Source of the DNA: an uncultured Prevotellaceae bacterium
GTDB lineage: Bacteria > Bacteroidota > Bacteroidia > Bacteroidales > Muribaculaceae
DNA: 64,000 bases
Assembly: GCA_937916085.1 (NCBI GenBank)
Contig: CALGGO010000034.1
Location: 1-64,000, forward strand
Direction: 5' to 3'
Made by a program: the position numbers and the translations under genes. The notes beneath the pieces were generated by a model. It made no database searches, had not been told where the DNA came from, and was given only the letters and a program-made list of their open reading frames with translations. Positions 7,852 to 16,682 of this stretch are shown one piece after another (position 1 is the first letter of the stretch; every line of letters begins with the position of its first letter).

Positions 7852-9159
7852 TTAGCGGAGCTTGGCGTAGCCGTAGGCGGCGTTGTCGCCGAGTTGCTCC
7901 TCGATGCGTAGCAGCTGGTTGTACTTCGCCATGCGGTCGGTGCGGCTCAGCGAGCCGGTCTTGATTTGTCCGCTGTTGGTAGCCACTGCGATGTCGGCGA
8001 TGGTGGTGTCCTCGGTCTCACCGCTGCGGTGCGAGGTCACTGTGGTGTAGCCGTGACGGTGTGCCATCTCGATGGCGTCGAGGGTCTCGGTGAGCGAGCC
8101 AATCTGGTTAACCTTGATGAGGATAGAGTTGGCGGCACCCATCTTGATGCCCTTCTGCAGGAAGTTCACGTTGGTAACGAAGAGGTCGTCACCCACGAGC
8201 TGGCAGCGGTCGCCGATGCGCTCGGTGAGCTTCACCCATCCGTCCCAGTCGTTCTCGTCGAGGCCGTCCTCGATAGAGTCGATGGGGTACTTGGTGATGA
8301 GCTGCTCGAGGTAGTCAATCTGCTCGTCGTCGCTGAGCTTCTTGCCGTTAGGATCTTTCTGCTTGCCGTCCTTGAGCTGCTTGTAATCGTAGAAATACTT
8401 GCCATCCTCGATTACGGCAAACTCGCTGGCAGCGCAGTCCATAGCGATCTTCACGTCCTTGCCAGGCTCATAGCCAGCCTTCTTGATAGCCTCCACGATG
8501 CTGTCGAGAGCGTCCTCGATGCCGCTGAGCGCGGGAGCGAAACCTCCCTCGTCGCCCACTGCGGTGCTCAGGCCGCGTGCCTTGAGCAGCTTGGCGAGGT
8601 TGTGGAACACCTCGGCACCCATGCGGATGGCCTCTTTCTCGGTCGTAGCACCAACGGGGCGAATCATGAACTCCTGGAATGCGATGGGAGCATCGCTGTG
8701 AGCGCCACCGTTGATGATGTTCATCATGGGCACGGGAAGCACGTAGGCGTTAGTGCCGCCAATGTAGCGATACAATGGCATGTGGAGGGCAGCGGCGGCA
8801 GCGTGAGCAGCGGCGAGCGACACGCCGAGCACAGCGTTTGCGCCGAGTTTGCTCTTGGTCTTGGTGCCGTCGAGCTCAAGCATGCGGTTGTCGATGGCGC
8901 GCTGGTTGAAGACGCACATTCCCTCAACATGAGGAGCGATGATGGTGTTTACGTTCTCCACAGCCTTAGTCACGCCCTTACCCAGATAACGGCTCTTGTC
9001 GCCGTCGCGAAGCTCAAGAGCCTCGTTCTCGCCAGTAGAAGCACCACTGGGCACTGAAGCGCGTCCCATGATGCCGTTTTCGAGTGTTACTTCAACCTCC
9101 ACTGTGGGGTTGCCACGAGAATCGAGAATCTCTCTTGCATGAACTTTAGAAATCTTCAT
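7852..9159 (-). CDS. eno: Enolase
   Basis: Phosphopyruvate hydratase, the glycolytic enzyme that converts 2-phosphoglycerate to phosphoenolpyruvate in the cytoplasm. At 435 residues it has the normal length. The expected residues are visible: E204 (GDEGGFAP), metal ligands D241, E297 and D324, catalytic K349 (LIKVNQIGS), and the C-terminal signature around SHRSGETED. It is monocistronic, with a well-formed promoter at 9209-9238 and a hairpin terminator at 7793-7826. Strong GC3 bias produces a long antisense open frame that is not a gene. Confidence 0.98.
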   Translation of the reverse strand: MKISKVHAREILDSRGNPTVEVEVTLENGIMGRASVPSGASTGENEALELRDGDKSRYLGKGVTKAVENVNTIIAPHVEGMCVFNQRAIDNRMLELDGTKTKSKLGANAVLGVSLAAAHAAAAALHMPLYRYIGGTNAYVLPVPMMNIINGGAHSDAPIAFQEFMIRPVGATTEKEAIRMGAEVFHNLAKLLKARGLSTAVGDEGGFAPALSGIEDALDSIVEAIKKAGYEPGKDVKIAMDCAASEFAVIEDGKYFYDYKQLKDGKQKDPNGKKLSDDEQIDYLEQLITKYPIDSIEDGLDENDWDGWVKLTERIGDRCQLVGDDLFVTNVNFLQKGIKMGAANSILIKVNQIGSLTETLDAIEMAHRHGYTTVTSHRSGETEDTTIADIAVATNSGQIKTGSLSRTDRMAKYNQLLRIEEQLGDNAAYGYAKLR

Positions 9160-9208
9160 AGTTTCTTTTTATTTTGAATATTTATAAAATGTGTTTTTAT
9201 ATTTTCTG

Positions 9209-9238
9209 CAAAAATAGTGAATTCCTAGCAAAAGTCAA
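9209..9238 (-). promoter_or_regulatory. eno promoter
   Basis: On the minus strand, TTG (9238-9236), 19 bases, then TATTTTTG (9216-9209), about 50 bases before the eno start codon. Confidence 0.75.
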
Positions 9239-9295
9239 AATATAGCCTTATTTCTTGCCTAAAAAATGTAAGACAAACGATTGCTCTGCGAGCGG

Positions 9296-9352
9296 TTTTT
9301 GTCAAACAATTGCAAACAAAAATGCGAGTTTTTGTCAAACAATTGCAAACAA
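9296..9352. repeat. 24-base direct repeat pair
   Basis: TTTTTGTCAAACAATTGCAA plus ACAA occurs at 9296-9319 and 9329-9352, separated by nine bases. It lies upstream of the eno promoter. No function is apparent. Confidence 0.7.
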
Positions 9353-9410
9353 TTAAAAACAATTTTCAGTTAATAGTAGTCTTACATCTACCTCTAATGC
9401 TTTAGCAAGT

Positions 9411-9547
9411 GGCTAACTAGCGAGCAACGCGAGCGGCTAACTAGCGAGCAACGCGAGCGGCTAACTATCGAGCAACGCGAGCGGCAAACTAGCGAGCAAC
9501 GCGAGCGGCAAACTAGCGAGCAACGCGAGCGGCTAACTAGCGTCAGC
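9411..9547. repeat. 24-base tandem repeat, five full copies plus a partial
   Basis: Copies start at 9411, 9435, 9459, 9483 and 9507 with an exact 24-base period, and a partial sixth runs to 9547. The unit is built around GCGAGCAACGCGAGCGGC, and copies differ at one or two positions only. There are no unique spacers, so this is not a CRISPR array. It directly abuts the stop codon of the LRR-dockerin gene at 9550. Confidence 0.92.
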
Positions 9548-9549
9548 GG

Positions 9550-12500
9550 CTACTGCACCACCATCGGGAAAGCGCGATAGAAGTAAGAGGTGCCGTTGTT
9601 CACTATTCCCACCATTGTGAAATATCCTGGAGCGACGGGTACTAAATCTAAATACTGAACGCCCTGGCTAGTGCCAAGTGTGACGTTTGCCACATTAGTG
9701 TTGTCGGTCACTCCTGACAGCCCTGTGGTGACGTAATCATTGGTATCACCCACAAAAGCCCTCACAATCTTATGACCATCGTCCATCGAGACATAAAAGT
9801 CATCAGCTAAATTGTTGCCATAGTGATCTACAAAGCTATAAGCCAACGACGCATTGTCGCTATTGAGGATGAAGTCGTAGATGATGGTGATGTCGGCTGC
9901 CGTGACAGCGCCATCGTGGTTCACATCGCAGTGACTGACTGACTCGAGGTCAATATCTCCGAGCAGCACCGAGTAAGTAAGGGTCACGTCAAAGGCATTG
10001 ACACTCCTGTCGTTATTGACATCAGGACCATTGTCGAGGTAGTGGCAGGAGTTAACCTGCGAGACGTTGCTCCATGGCGAGGTGCTGTGATAGGCACTGA
10101 CAGCATTCTTAGGCACATAGAGCTTTACACTTGTAGGGGAAGCGAAGTAGTCGTTGCCCACTTGCGGAGGCACGGTGTTGCTGAGCCACAGCTCGCTGAG
10201 CGACGTGCATCCTTTAAAGAGCTGATGACCCATATCGCTGACCTCTGAGATGAAAAACGCCCTGCTCAGCGCCGTGCAATTCTCAAACGCCCCATCGCCA
10301 ATCTTGGCTAGCGTGCTGCTCAGCACAGCCACCGTGAGCGACGAGCAGCCCTTGAAGGCGTGGTCGCCAATCTCCACAAGCATTCCGTGAGCGAATGGGA
10401 ATTGCCGCAGGCTGCTACAGCCCAAGAATGCTTCGCTGCCAATGCTGCCGAGCCGCTCGCCACCATTTACAGTGCTCAGCGCAGCACAGCAGGCAAAGGC
10501 GCGGTTGCCTATTCCCGTGATGTATCTCACGTTATCCACAGTAAGCAGCGCGGCGCATCCCTCAAAGGCTCTGTTGCCAATGTGCCTGAGCGCCCTGCTA
10601 GCCGTGAACACCTTAAGATTATCGTTGCTGGCAAAGGCTTGGGGCATAATAGTATCTACAGCGGCTGGCAGATTAAACGACTCCTGAGTCTTGGAACGGA
10701 GATAGTAATAGAGCAACTTGCCTTTCTTGCTATAGAGGACGTTGTCGCTTATCATGAAATGGGAATTGTTGCCTATGTAGATTGCCTCTAGCGAGGTGAG
10801 GGCGGCGAGGGGATTGATGTCATCGGTCAGGTCTATGATGGCGAGGCTGTCGCATCCCAAAACAAGATTTTTCACCTGCTGCGCCACTTGTGCCGTGGAG
10901 GTGTTCTTGAGCTCGGTGATAACGTATTCCTTATCGTTTAAGGTCATGCCCAAGGGCAAGGTCACCTTGCCACTTGCCTGAACGGCAGCGGGTTTTATAT
11001 CTACCAATGTCACTTGGTGGCTTGAGTTCCAGTCATAGACAAACTCCTCGTCTCCACACACATCATACCGCTCAACGATAATCTTGAAGCCTTGCCATGC
11101 CGAGAGAGCTTTGTAGTCGTTGCTTGTGCCGACAGGCACCTGCAAAGTGGTATTAGCCTTGAGGGTGGCAGTAATGCCATCGGTGCCGTCATCAGACGGT
11201 TGCTTGCAGCGATAGTTGATGGTTTGTAAAGCGGTGCCTTCGAAGCAGTTCTCGCCAAAGACGGTGGTGGTGGGAGGAATGGCAACATGCTTGAGATATG
11301 CGGCGTTTTGTATGGCGTATGCCTCTATCTCGGTCACGCCAGGAGGGATGTAAAGTATCTCGCCGGTTTTGGCTGGTGGGTAGATAGTCAGTTTCTCCAT
11401 CTCATCCATCTCGTCAGGGGCGACTTCTGGGCCATACTTTCGCTCATAGAGCACGCCGCCAATCGAGGCATAATAAGGGCTATTGGAGGCTACAAATATC
11501 TCCTCCAGTGCCGTTGAGCCATATAGCGCATTGCCCTCGACACTGGAAACCGAGCTGGGAAGACTCAGCGAGGTGAGACTTGTGCAATGGGCGAAGGCGT
11601 GCTCGCTGATGGTGGTCACGCCATGCCATATATCCACATCGCCGAGGCTCGAACAGCCATCAAAAGCTCCGTTGGGAACAACACGCAACGTGGAAGGCAA
11701 CTGTATGGAGTCTAGTGCCGTGCAAGAGGCAAAGGCACTGTCGCCCATCATCGTGATGCCCTCGATAAGCGACACGTCGGTGAGGCTGGCGCAATCGGCA
11801 AAGCTCTTGTTGCCAATAGTTGTGAGCCTCTTGGCATTGCTCGTGTTAAGGGTAGTGACTCCTGTGCCACGAAACGCCTGGTCGCTTATGCTGGTGACAT
11901 AATAGACATTTCCGTTGTAATCAGTGATGCTGTTCCTCACCACCACATCGTTCTTCGACCTTATTGTGCCCTTTAGGGCTACAGTGCCTGACGATGTCTT
12001 GAGGTAGGTGTAGCCATCGTGGTCATAGAAGGAATAGGCCATCTCGATAATCCTGTAGTTGCGCCACCACATAGCACTCCTATAGAGTGAGGCTGTAACG
12101 CCAGCTTGCCCCGTCGATGGCACATAGATTATCGTCGAGCTGGCGAGGGCGAAGGGGTCACCACTGAGTGGCAACGGCTGTTCGTCAATGACGAATATGC
12201 TTTTCATACTTGTGCAGCCATCAAAGATGGTTGTGCCCAAATGCTGAATGTCGCCTGGCAACGTGATTTTGGTGAGCGAGGTGCAATAAGCAAAAGCGTT
12301 GGTACCCAAGCTAGTAAGCCCGCCTCGGCCGTCCAAAGTCTCGGCAGAGTTCCATTTCACGCTATTCAGCGAAGAACATCGCATGAAAGCGCCATTGCCC
12401 ACTTGCAGCGGCGCGTCGTTGTTCATAATCACGGTATTCAAGGTGCTGCACTGCGCAAAGGCGTAATCGCCAATCTCGGTCACTCCCACCGTAATGTTTA

Positions 12501-12849
12501 CAGCGGTGAGCGCTGAGCAGTTGAGGAATGCCCTATTGCCTATAGTCGCCACATTTGGTCCTAATATCACGCCTGTGAGCCCTGTGCAGTCACGGAAGGC
12601 GTTATCACCCACAGCCACTACGTTATAGGTCTTGCCGTTATTATTCACATTAGCGGGGACGACCACCATACCACTATAGCTGTTGTAGCTATCGCTGGCA
12701 TACGTCACTTCGGCGGTGAGAGTCTTCTCGTTGATGTTGTAGTAGATATTGCCGGCACTGAAATCATAAGCGCCCACACTCACGCTGCACACCAGCGACA
12801 TGACGGCTGCCACAACCGCCACACGATGCCATTGCTTTATGTGTCTCAT
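9550..12849 (-). CDS. Giant BspA-like LRR protein with internal dockerin
   Basis: A 1099-residue secreted protein. The longest open frame reaches 13014, but 12849 gives a proper signal peptide (MRHIKQWHRVAVVAAVMSL...VGA) and clears the mtaB promoter, so it is preferred. Two blocks of BspA/LRR_5 repeats (about residues 60-260 and 320-950) carry the repeating pattern IGNRAFxxCxxLxxV. Two dockerin repeats follow (DVNNDRSVNAFDVT and DVNHDGAVTAADIT). About 90 further residues rich in beta strands end in RAFPMVVQ, so the dockerin is internal, unlike in the 3397-4725 paralogue. It probably acts on the cell surface in adhesion, by analogy to BspA. The stop codon abuts the 24-base tandem repeat. Confidence 0.88.
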   Translation of the reverse strand: MRHIKQWHRVAVVAAVMSLVCSVSVGAYDFSAGNIYYNINEKTLTAEVTYASDSYNSYSGMVVVPANVNNNGKTYNVVAVGDNAFRDCTGLTGVILGPNVATIGNRAFLNCSALTAVNITVGVTEIGDYAFAQCSTLNTVIMNNDAPLQVGNGAFMRCSSLNSVKWNSAETLDGRGGLTSLGTNAFAYCTSLTKITLPGDIQHLGTTIFDGCTSMKSIFVIDEQPLPLSGDPFALASSTIIYVPSTGQAGVTASLYRSAMWWRNYRIIEMAYSFYDHDGYTYLKTSSGTVALKGTIRSKNDVVVRNSITDYNGNVYYVTSISDQAFRGTGVTTLNTSNAKRLTTIGNKSFADCASLTDVSLIEGITMMGDSAFASCTALDSIQLPSTLRVVPNGAFDGCSSLGDVDIWHGVTTISEHAFAHCTSLTSLSLPSSVSSVEGNALYGSTALEEIFVASNSPYYASIGGVLYERKYGPEVAPDEMDEMEKLTIYPPAKTGEILYIPPGVTEIEAYAIQNAAYLKHVAIPPTTTVFGENCFEGTALQTINYRCKQPSDDGTDGITATLKANTTLQVPVGTSNDYKALSAWQGFKIIVERYDVCGDEEFVYDWNSSHQVTLVDIKPAAVQASGKVTLPLGMTLNDKEYVITELKNTSTAQVAQQVKNLVLGCDSLAIIDLTDDINPLAALTSLEAIYIGNNSHFMISDNVLYSKKGKLLYYYLRSKTQESFNLPAAVDTIMPQAFASNDNLKVFTASRALRHIGNRAFEGCAALLTVDNVRYITGIGNRAFACCAALSTVNGGERLGSIGSEAFLGCSSLRQFPFAHGMLVEIGDHAFKGCSSLTVAVLSSTLAKIGDGAFENCTALSRAFFISEVSDMGHQLFKGCTSLSELWLSNTVPPQVGNDYFASPTSVKLYVPKNAVSAYHSTSPWSNVSQVNSCHYLDNGPDVNNDRSVNAFDVTLTYSVLLGDIDLESVSHCDVNHDGAVTAADITIIYDFILNSDNASLAYSFVDHYGNNLADDFYVSMDDGHKIVRAFVGDTNDYVTTGLSGVTDNTNVANVTLGTSQGVQYLDLVPVAPGYFTMVGIVNNGTSYFYRAFPMVVQ

Positions 12850-12959
12850 TTTTATTGTCTTGATAATATTAATATATTTTTTAACGTAGAATGATGGTAA
12901 TAAATTATATAAAGCAAGAAAAAGTGTTGATGCGCGTTCTATAAATTCTTGATGTGTTC

Positions 12960-12992
12960 TTGCTCGTGTGTTGCAGATTATTTGTAACTTTG
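12960..12992 (+). promoter_or_regulatory. mtaB promoter
   Basis: TTG (12960-12962), 22 bases, TAACTTTG (12985-12992), 21 bases before the mtaB ATG at 13014. Confidence 0.65.
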
Positions 12993-13013
12993 CGCATCTT
13001 TTATCATTCAGCA

Positions 13014-14318
13014 ATGACCGATGTGGCTTTACATAGGGTGAAATTTGTGACTCTGGGATGCAAACTCAACTTCTCGGAGAGTGCCACCATTGGCCAGCAA
13101 CTGCTTGAGCGAGGCATTGCCACTACAGTAAAGAACGACGAAGAGCCCGACATCTGCATCATCAACACGTGCAGCGTCACCGCACTTGCCGACCGCAAGT
13201 GTCGACAGAGCATTCGCAACCTCATCCGTCGCTACCCCGACGCCCTCGTGGTGGTCACGGGCTGCTATGCGCAGCTGCAAGGCAAGAGCATCGCCGAGAT
13301 TCCCGGTGTCGATATCGTGCTGGGCAACGAGCAGAAGGGCGAGGTGGTAGATTACATCGAGCAGTGGCTCAGCGACAAGCACAATGCCATCGTTGTCACC
13401 CCACACAAAGACATTCGCCGCTTCTCGCCCTCGTGCGAGTGTGGCGACCGCACGCGCTATTTCCTCAAGGTGCAGGACGGCTGCGACTATTATTGCAGCT
13501 ACTGCACCATCCCGCTGGCACGTGGCCACAGCCGCAGCGGCACCATCGCCTCGCTGGTGGCGCAAGCGCAAGATGTGGCTCAGCGCGGAGGCAAAGAGAT
13601 TGTGATAACCGGCGTGAACATCGGCGACTTTGGCAAGAACACCGGCGAGCAGTTCCCCGACCTGCTCAAAGCACTCGACATGGTGGACGGCATAGAGCGC
13701 TACCGCATCTCGTCGATAGAGCCCGACCTGCTCGACGACAAGACCATTGACTGGTGCGCCACCTCGCGCGCCTTCATGCCCCACTTCCACATCCCCTTGC
13801 AGTGCGGCAACGACGAGGTGCTGCGACTCATGCGCCGCCACTACACCCGCGACCTCTTTGCCCGCAAGGTGGAGCGCATCCACCAGGCCATGCCACATGC
13901 CTTCATTGGAGTGGATGTGATGGTGGGCACCCGTGGCGAGACACCCGAATATTTCGACGATTCGCTGCAATTCATCGCCTCACTGGGCGTGCAGCACCTG
14001 CATGTGTTCCCCTACAGCGAGCGTCCTGGCACCCAAGCGCTGCGCATCCCCTACATCGTGCCCAAAGCCGAGCGCGACGCGCGTGTGGCACGCATGATGG
14101 AGCTTAGCGACCGCCAGCAGCGGCAGTTCATCGAGCGGTTTCTCGGCACCGAGCGTCCCGTGCTCTTTGAGCAGCCCCCGCATGGCAGCAAAGTGATGCA
14201 CGGCTTCACCGACAACTACATCCGCGTCAACGCCCCCTACCGTGCCGAGCTGGTGAACACGGTGACCACAGTGCCACTAGGCAAGATGATAAACGACGAT
14301 TTAAGCGTTGATATTTAG
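13014..14318 (+). CDS. mtaB: tRNA t6A37 methylthiotransferase MtaB
   Basis: Radical-SAM enzyme that adds a methylthio group to t6A37 in ANN-decoding tRNAs. At 434 residues it is of normal length. The N-terminal UPF0004 domain has the three cluster cysteines C16 (GCKLN), C53 (NTCSVT) and C84 (GCYAQ). The radical-SAM motif CxxxCxxC is C157-C161-C164 (CDYYCSYC). A short TRAM-like end follows. The CKLN form of the first motif and the absence of a long TRAM domain favour MtaB over MiaB or RimO. The start at 13014 is chosen because the promoter lies upstream of it and an earlier start would include promoter sequence. Confidence 0.93.
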   Translation: MTDVALHRVKFVTLGCKLNFSESATIGQQLLERGIATTVKNDEEPDICIINTCSVTALADRKCRQSIRNLIRRYPDALVVVTGCYAQLQGKSIAEIPGVDIVLGNEQKGEVVDYIEQWLSDKHNAIVVTPHKDIRRFSPSCECGDRTRYFLKVQDGCDYYCSYCTIPLARGHSRSGTIASLVAQAQDVAQRGGKEIVITGVNIGDFGKNTGEQFPDLLKALDMVDGIERYRISSIEPDLLDDKTIDWCATSRAFMPHFHIPLQCGNDEVLRLMRRHYTRDLFARKVERIHQAMPHAFIGVDVMVGTRGETPEYFDDSLQFIASLGVQHLHVFPYSERPGTQALRIPYIVPKAERDARVARMMELSDRQQRQFIERFLGTERPVLFEQPPHGSKVMHGFTDNYIRVNAPYRAELVNTVTTVPLGKMINDDLSVDI

Positions 14319-14346
14319 TGGAGAGTGAAGAGTGGAGAGTGGAGAG
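14319..14346. repeat. TGGAGAG heptamer array
   Basis: Four consecutive heptamers (TGGAGAG, TGAAGAG, TGGAGAG, TGGAGAG) start directly after the mtaB stop codon. The same word family occurs at 28212-28360 and 33836-33884. Confidence 0.85.
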
Positions 14347-14352
14347 ATTCAT

Positions 14353-14403
14353 TCTAGATAATCTAGACAATCTAGATCTTCTAGAAAATCTAGAACTTCT
14401 AGA
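14353..14403. repeat. TCTAGA nonamer array A
   Basis: Six perfect TCTAGA palindromes start at 14353, 14362, 14371, 14380, 14389 and 14398, an exact 9-base period with varying three-base spacers. It lies in the leader of the acyltransferase gene. Confidence 0.95.
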
Positions 14404-14438
14404 AAAAAAATAAAAAACTGAAAACTCTTAAAAACATA

Positions 14439-15365
14439 TTGCTCGCGCCCATCGGTTGGGCTTTGCACCTGCTGGCATTGATGCCGTGGTGGGTGCTGTA
14501 CCTGCACGCCGATACACTGTACTTCTTTGTCTATCACCTGATTGGCTATCGCAAGAAGGTGGTGCGCCGCAACCTCGCTGAGTGTTTCCCTGAGAAAAAC
14601 GACCAAGAGCGCAAAGCCATCGAGAAGGAGTTTTACCGCCACTTCACCGACTATTTCGTAGAGACAATAAAACTGCTGCACATCAGCGATGAGGATATGC
14701 GCAAGCGCATGGTGTTCCACAATGCCGAGGTCATCGACGAGGCGTTCGACAACAACCAGAGCATAGTTCTCTATGCTGCACACTACGGCAACTGGGAGTG
14801 GGTGACTTCGGTAACGCTGTGGTTTGACAGCGAAGGTCACAAAGACAATGTGCAGGGACAGGTCTATCAGCCGCTGGAGAACGAGTGGTTCGACCGCTTC
14901 TTCCTTAAGTTGCGACAACGGTTCAACACCATGTGCATCAGCAAGAAAGCCATCATGAGAGAGATGATAAGCCGTGAGCGAGAAGGGCGGCATTTAGGCA
15001 TTGGCTTCATCGCCGACCAGCATCCGTTGCCCAACGACGAGGACCATGTGCTCGACTTCCTCAACCACCCTACCGCATTCATCACTGGTGCCGAGGCGAT
15101 AGGTCGCAAGCTCCACTGCCGGGCAGCGTTCTTCGACGTGCGCAAGCTCAAGCGCGGCCACTACGAATGTACCCTCGTGCCGCTGAGCGACGACATCGCC
15201 ACCGAGCCACAAGGCTCCATCACCACGCGCTATGCCCGCCTGCTAGAGCGTCGCATCCAAGAGGAACCCGCCTACTGGCTCTGGACCCACAAACGCTGGA
15301 AACGCCCCGTCACCTTCCCCGAAGGATACAATAAAGACAACGAAATTGAGTTTTATTCAATATGA
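14439..15365 (+). CDS. Lysophospholipid/lipid A acyltransferase (LpxL/HtrB-like)
   Basis: Inner-membrane acyltransferase of the LPLAT family that adds acyl chains to lipid A or a related acceptor, about 308 residues. An N-terminal hydrophobic segment (WALHLLALMPWWVLYLHA) precedes the family-typical YRKKVVRRNL and the catalytic HX4E motif in AAHYGNWEW. No ATG fits. The frame opens at TTG 14439; an in-frame CTG at 14418 would restore the family-typical start KTLKNILLAPIG, while the first ATG (14481) would cut the membrane segment. The start is therefore uncertain. It follows mtaB by 120 bases filled with the two repeat arrays. Confidence 0.85.
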   Translation: MLAPIGWALHLLALMPWWVLYLHADTLYFFVYHLIGYRKKVVRRNLAECFPEKNDQERKAIEKEFYRHFTDYFVETIKLLHISDEDMRKRMVFHNAEVIDEAFDNNQSIVLYAAHYGNWEWVTSVTLWFDSEGHKDNVQGQVYQPLENEWFDRFFLKLRQRFNTMCISKKAIMREMISREREGRHLGIGFIADQHPLPNDEDHVLDFLNHPTAFITGAEAIGRKLHCRAAFFDVRKLKRGHYECTLVPLSDDIATEPQGSITTRYARLLERRIQEEPAYWLWTHKRWKRPVTFPEGYNKDNEIEFYSI

Positions 15366-15422
15366 ATTGATAATTTTTTACAACGCCAAAACAACAAAAA
15401 AACTATTATATTTGCAACTAAA

Positions 15423-16682
15423 ATGTCAAAAAAAGATACAAATATAACAATCACTAACTTTCCTGAAGAAATAGATGAATTAAACTGCATTAAAATCTAT
15501 GGAGAAACTTCCTATGAAAATCATCTTGCGGTTTTAAGTCAATTTCTTCACAATAATGGCAACTATTATAGCCTTACTAAAGAACAAAAAAATGTCATCA
15601 TTTCTGCCATCCTTGATTTCCTAAAACATAAGAAAAAAACGAATCCAGACATTAATGTCACTGAAGACAATGCAATAATTGCTGCCGAAAATCCAGTTCA
15701 ATACAATCTCTTTTCTGACTTTTATAATGTTCCTTTCCCAAATCCAATTAAAGGAATTCACACATTGGTTGATTTATTTGCTGGAATCGGAGGCATTAGA
15801 CTTCCGTTCAATGAACTTGGATATAAATGTGTATTTTCATCAGAATGGGACAAACATGCTCAAAGGACATATTTTGCAAACTTTGGCGAAATGCCATTTG
15901 GCGACATAACCAAGGAATCAACAAAACGTTTCATTCCTGAGCATTTTGATTTGTTGTTGGCTGGATTTCCCTGTCAAGCATTCTCAATAATGGGCAAAAT
16001 GAAAGGATTTGATGACACACGTGGTACTTTGTTCTTTGATGTTGCATCCATAGTTGAAAAACATAAACCTCAGGCCATATTACTTGAGAATGTCAAACAG
16101 CTAACCACTCATGACCATGGGCGAACTTTCTCAACAATTCTCAGAGTTCTTAAAGAATTAGGTTATCATGTGAAGTGGAAAGTTCTTAACGCTCTTGACT
16201 TTGGACTACCACAAAAAAGAGAACGCGTGATTATTGTTGGATTTAGAAAACAAGAACAAATTGAAGCATTCAATTTCGATTTTAAAAAAATGCCATATAC
16301 ACTTGAAGGCCTACTAGAAAAAGATGAAGATGTTGACCAATCTTTATTTGCATCGGATATGATATTGGAAAAACGAAAAAAACAGACCATGGGCAAAGAA
16401 ATTTTCTATCCATCTATTTGGCATGAGAATAAGGCTGGTAATGTGTCGGTTTTAAATTATGCTTGCGCACTACGTACAGGGGCATCATATAATTATCTTC
16501 TTGTTAATGGCATTCGACGTCCATCTTCTCGTGAACTATTGCGACTTCAAGGATTTCCTGACAATTACCGCATAGCGGTTTCACATGGGGAAATTAGGAG
16601 ACAAACAGGTAATAGCGTAGCTGTTCCTATGATTAGACAAATTGCAAAAAAAATTGATAACATATTAAACAATTTTAAATGA
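15423..16682 (+). CDS. DNA cytosine-5 methyltransferase of a type II R-M system
   Basis: A 419-residue C5-cytosine methyltransferase. Motif I is FAGIGG (119-124), motif IV GFPCQ with nucleophile Cys184, motif VI LENV (221-224), motif VIII QKRERV, and motif X GNSVAVP near the C terminus; the variable target-recognition region lies between VIII and X. About 115 residues precede motif I, longer than in minimal enzymes. The stop overlaps the next gene by ATGA, so the two are translationally coupled. Base composition is clearly more AT-rich than in the flanking genes, suggesting recent transfer. A TATATTTG box at 15407-15414 may be its promoter. The recognition site cannot be read from the sequence. 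Confidence 0.95.
   Translation: MSKKDTNITITNFPEEIDELNCIKIYGETSYENHLAVLSQFLHNNGNYYSLTKEQKNVIISAILDFLKHKKKTNPDINVTEDNAIIAAENPVQYNLFSDFYNVPFPNPIKGIHTLVDLFAGIGGIRLPFNELGYKCVFSSEWDKHAQRTYFANFGEMPFGDITKESTKRFIPEHFDLLLAGFPCQAFSIMGKMKGFDDTRGTLFFDVASIVEKHKPQAILLENVKQLTTHDHGRTFSTILRVLKELGYHVKWKVLNALDFGLPQKRERVIIVGFRKQEQIEAFNFDFKKMPYTLEGLLEKDEDVDQSLFASDMILEKRKKQTMGKEIFYPSIWHENKAGNVSVLNYACALRTGASYNYLLVNGIRRPSSRELLRLQGFPDNYRIAVSHGEIRRQTGNSVAVPMIRQIAKKIDNILNNFK

Noticed and set aside
7966..9057. 363-codon frame opposite enolase
   Set aside because: Codon-bias shadow of eno; no promoter and no recognisable protein features.
9411..9547. Possible CRISPR array
   Set aside because: Units are contiguous with no spacers; same for the 33-base repeat at 3251-3374. 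No cas genes in the window.
12850..13014. 55-residue N-terminal extension of the giant LRR-dockerin protein
   Set aside because: It overlaps the mtaB promoter, and the signal peptide begins at 12849.
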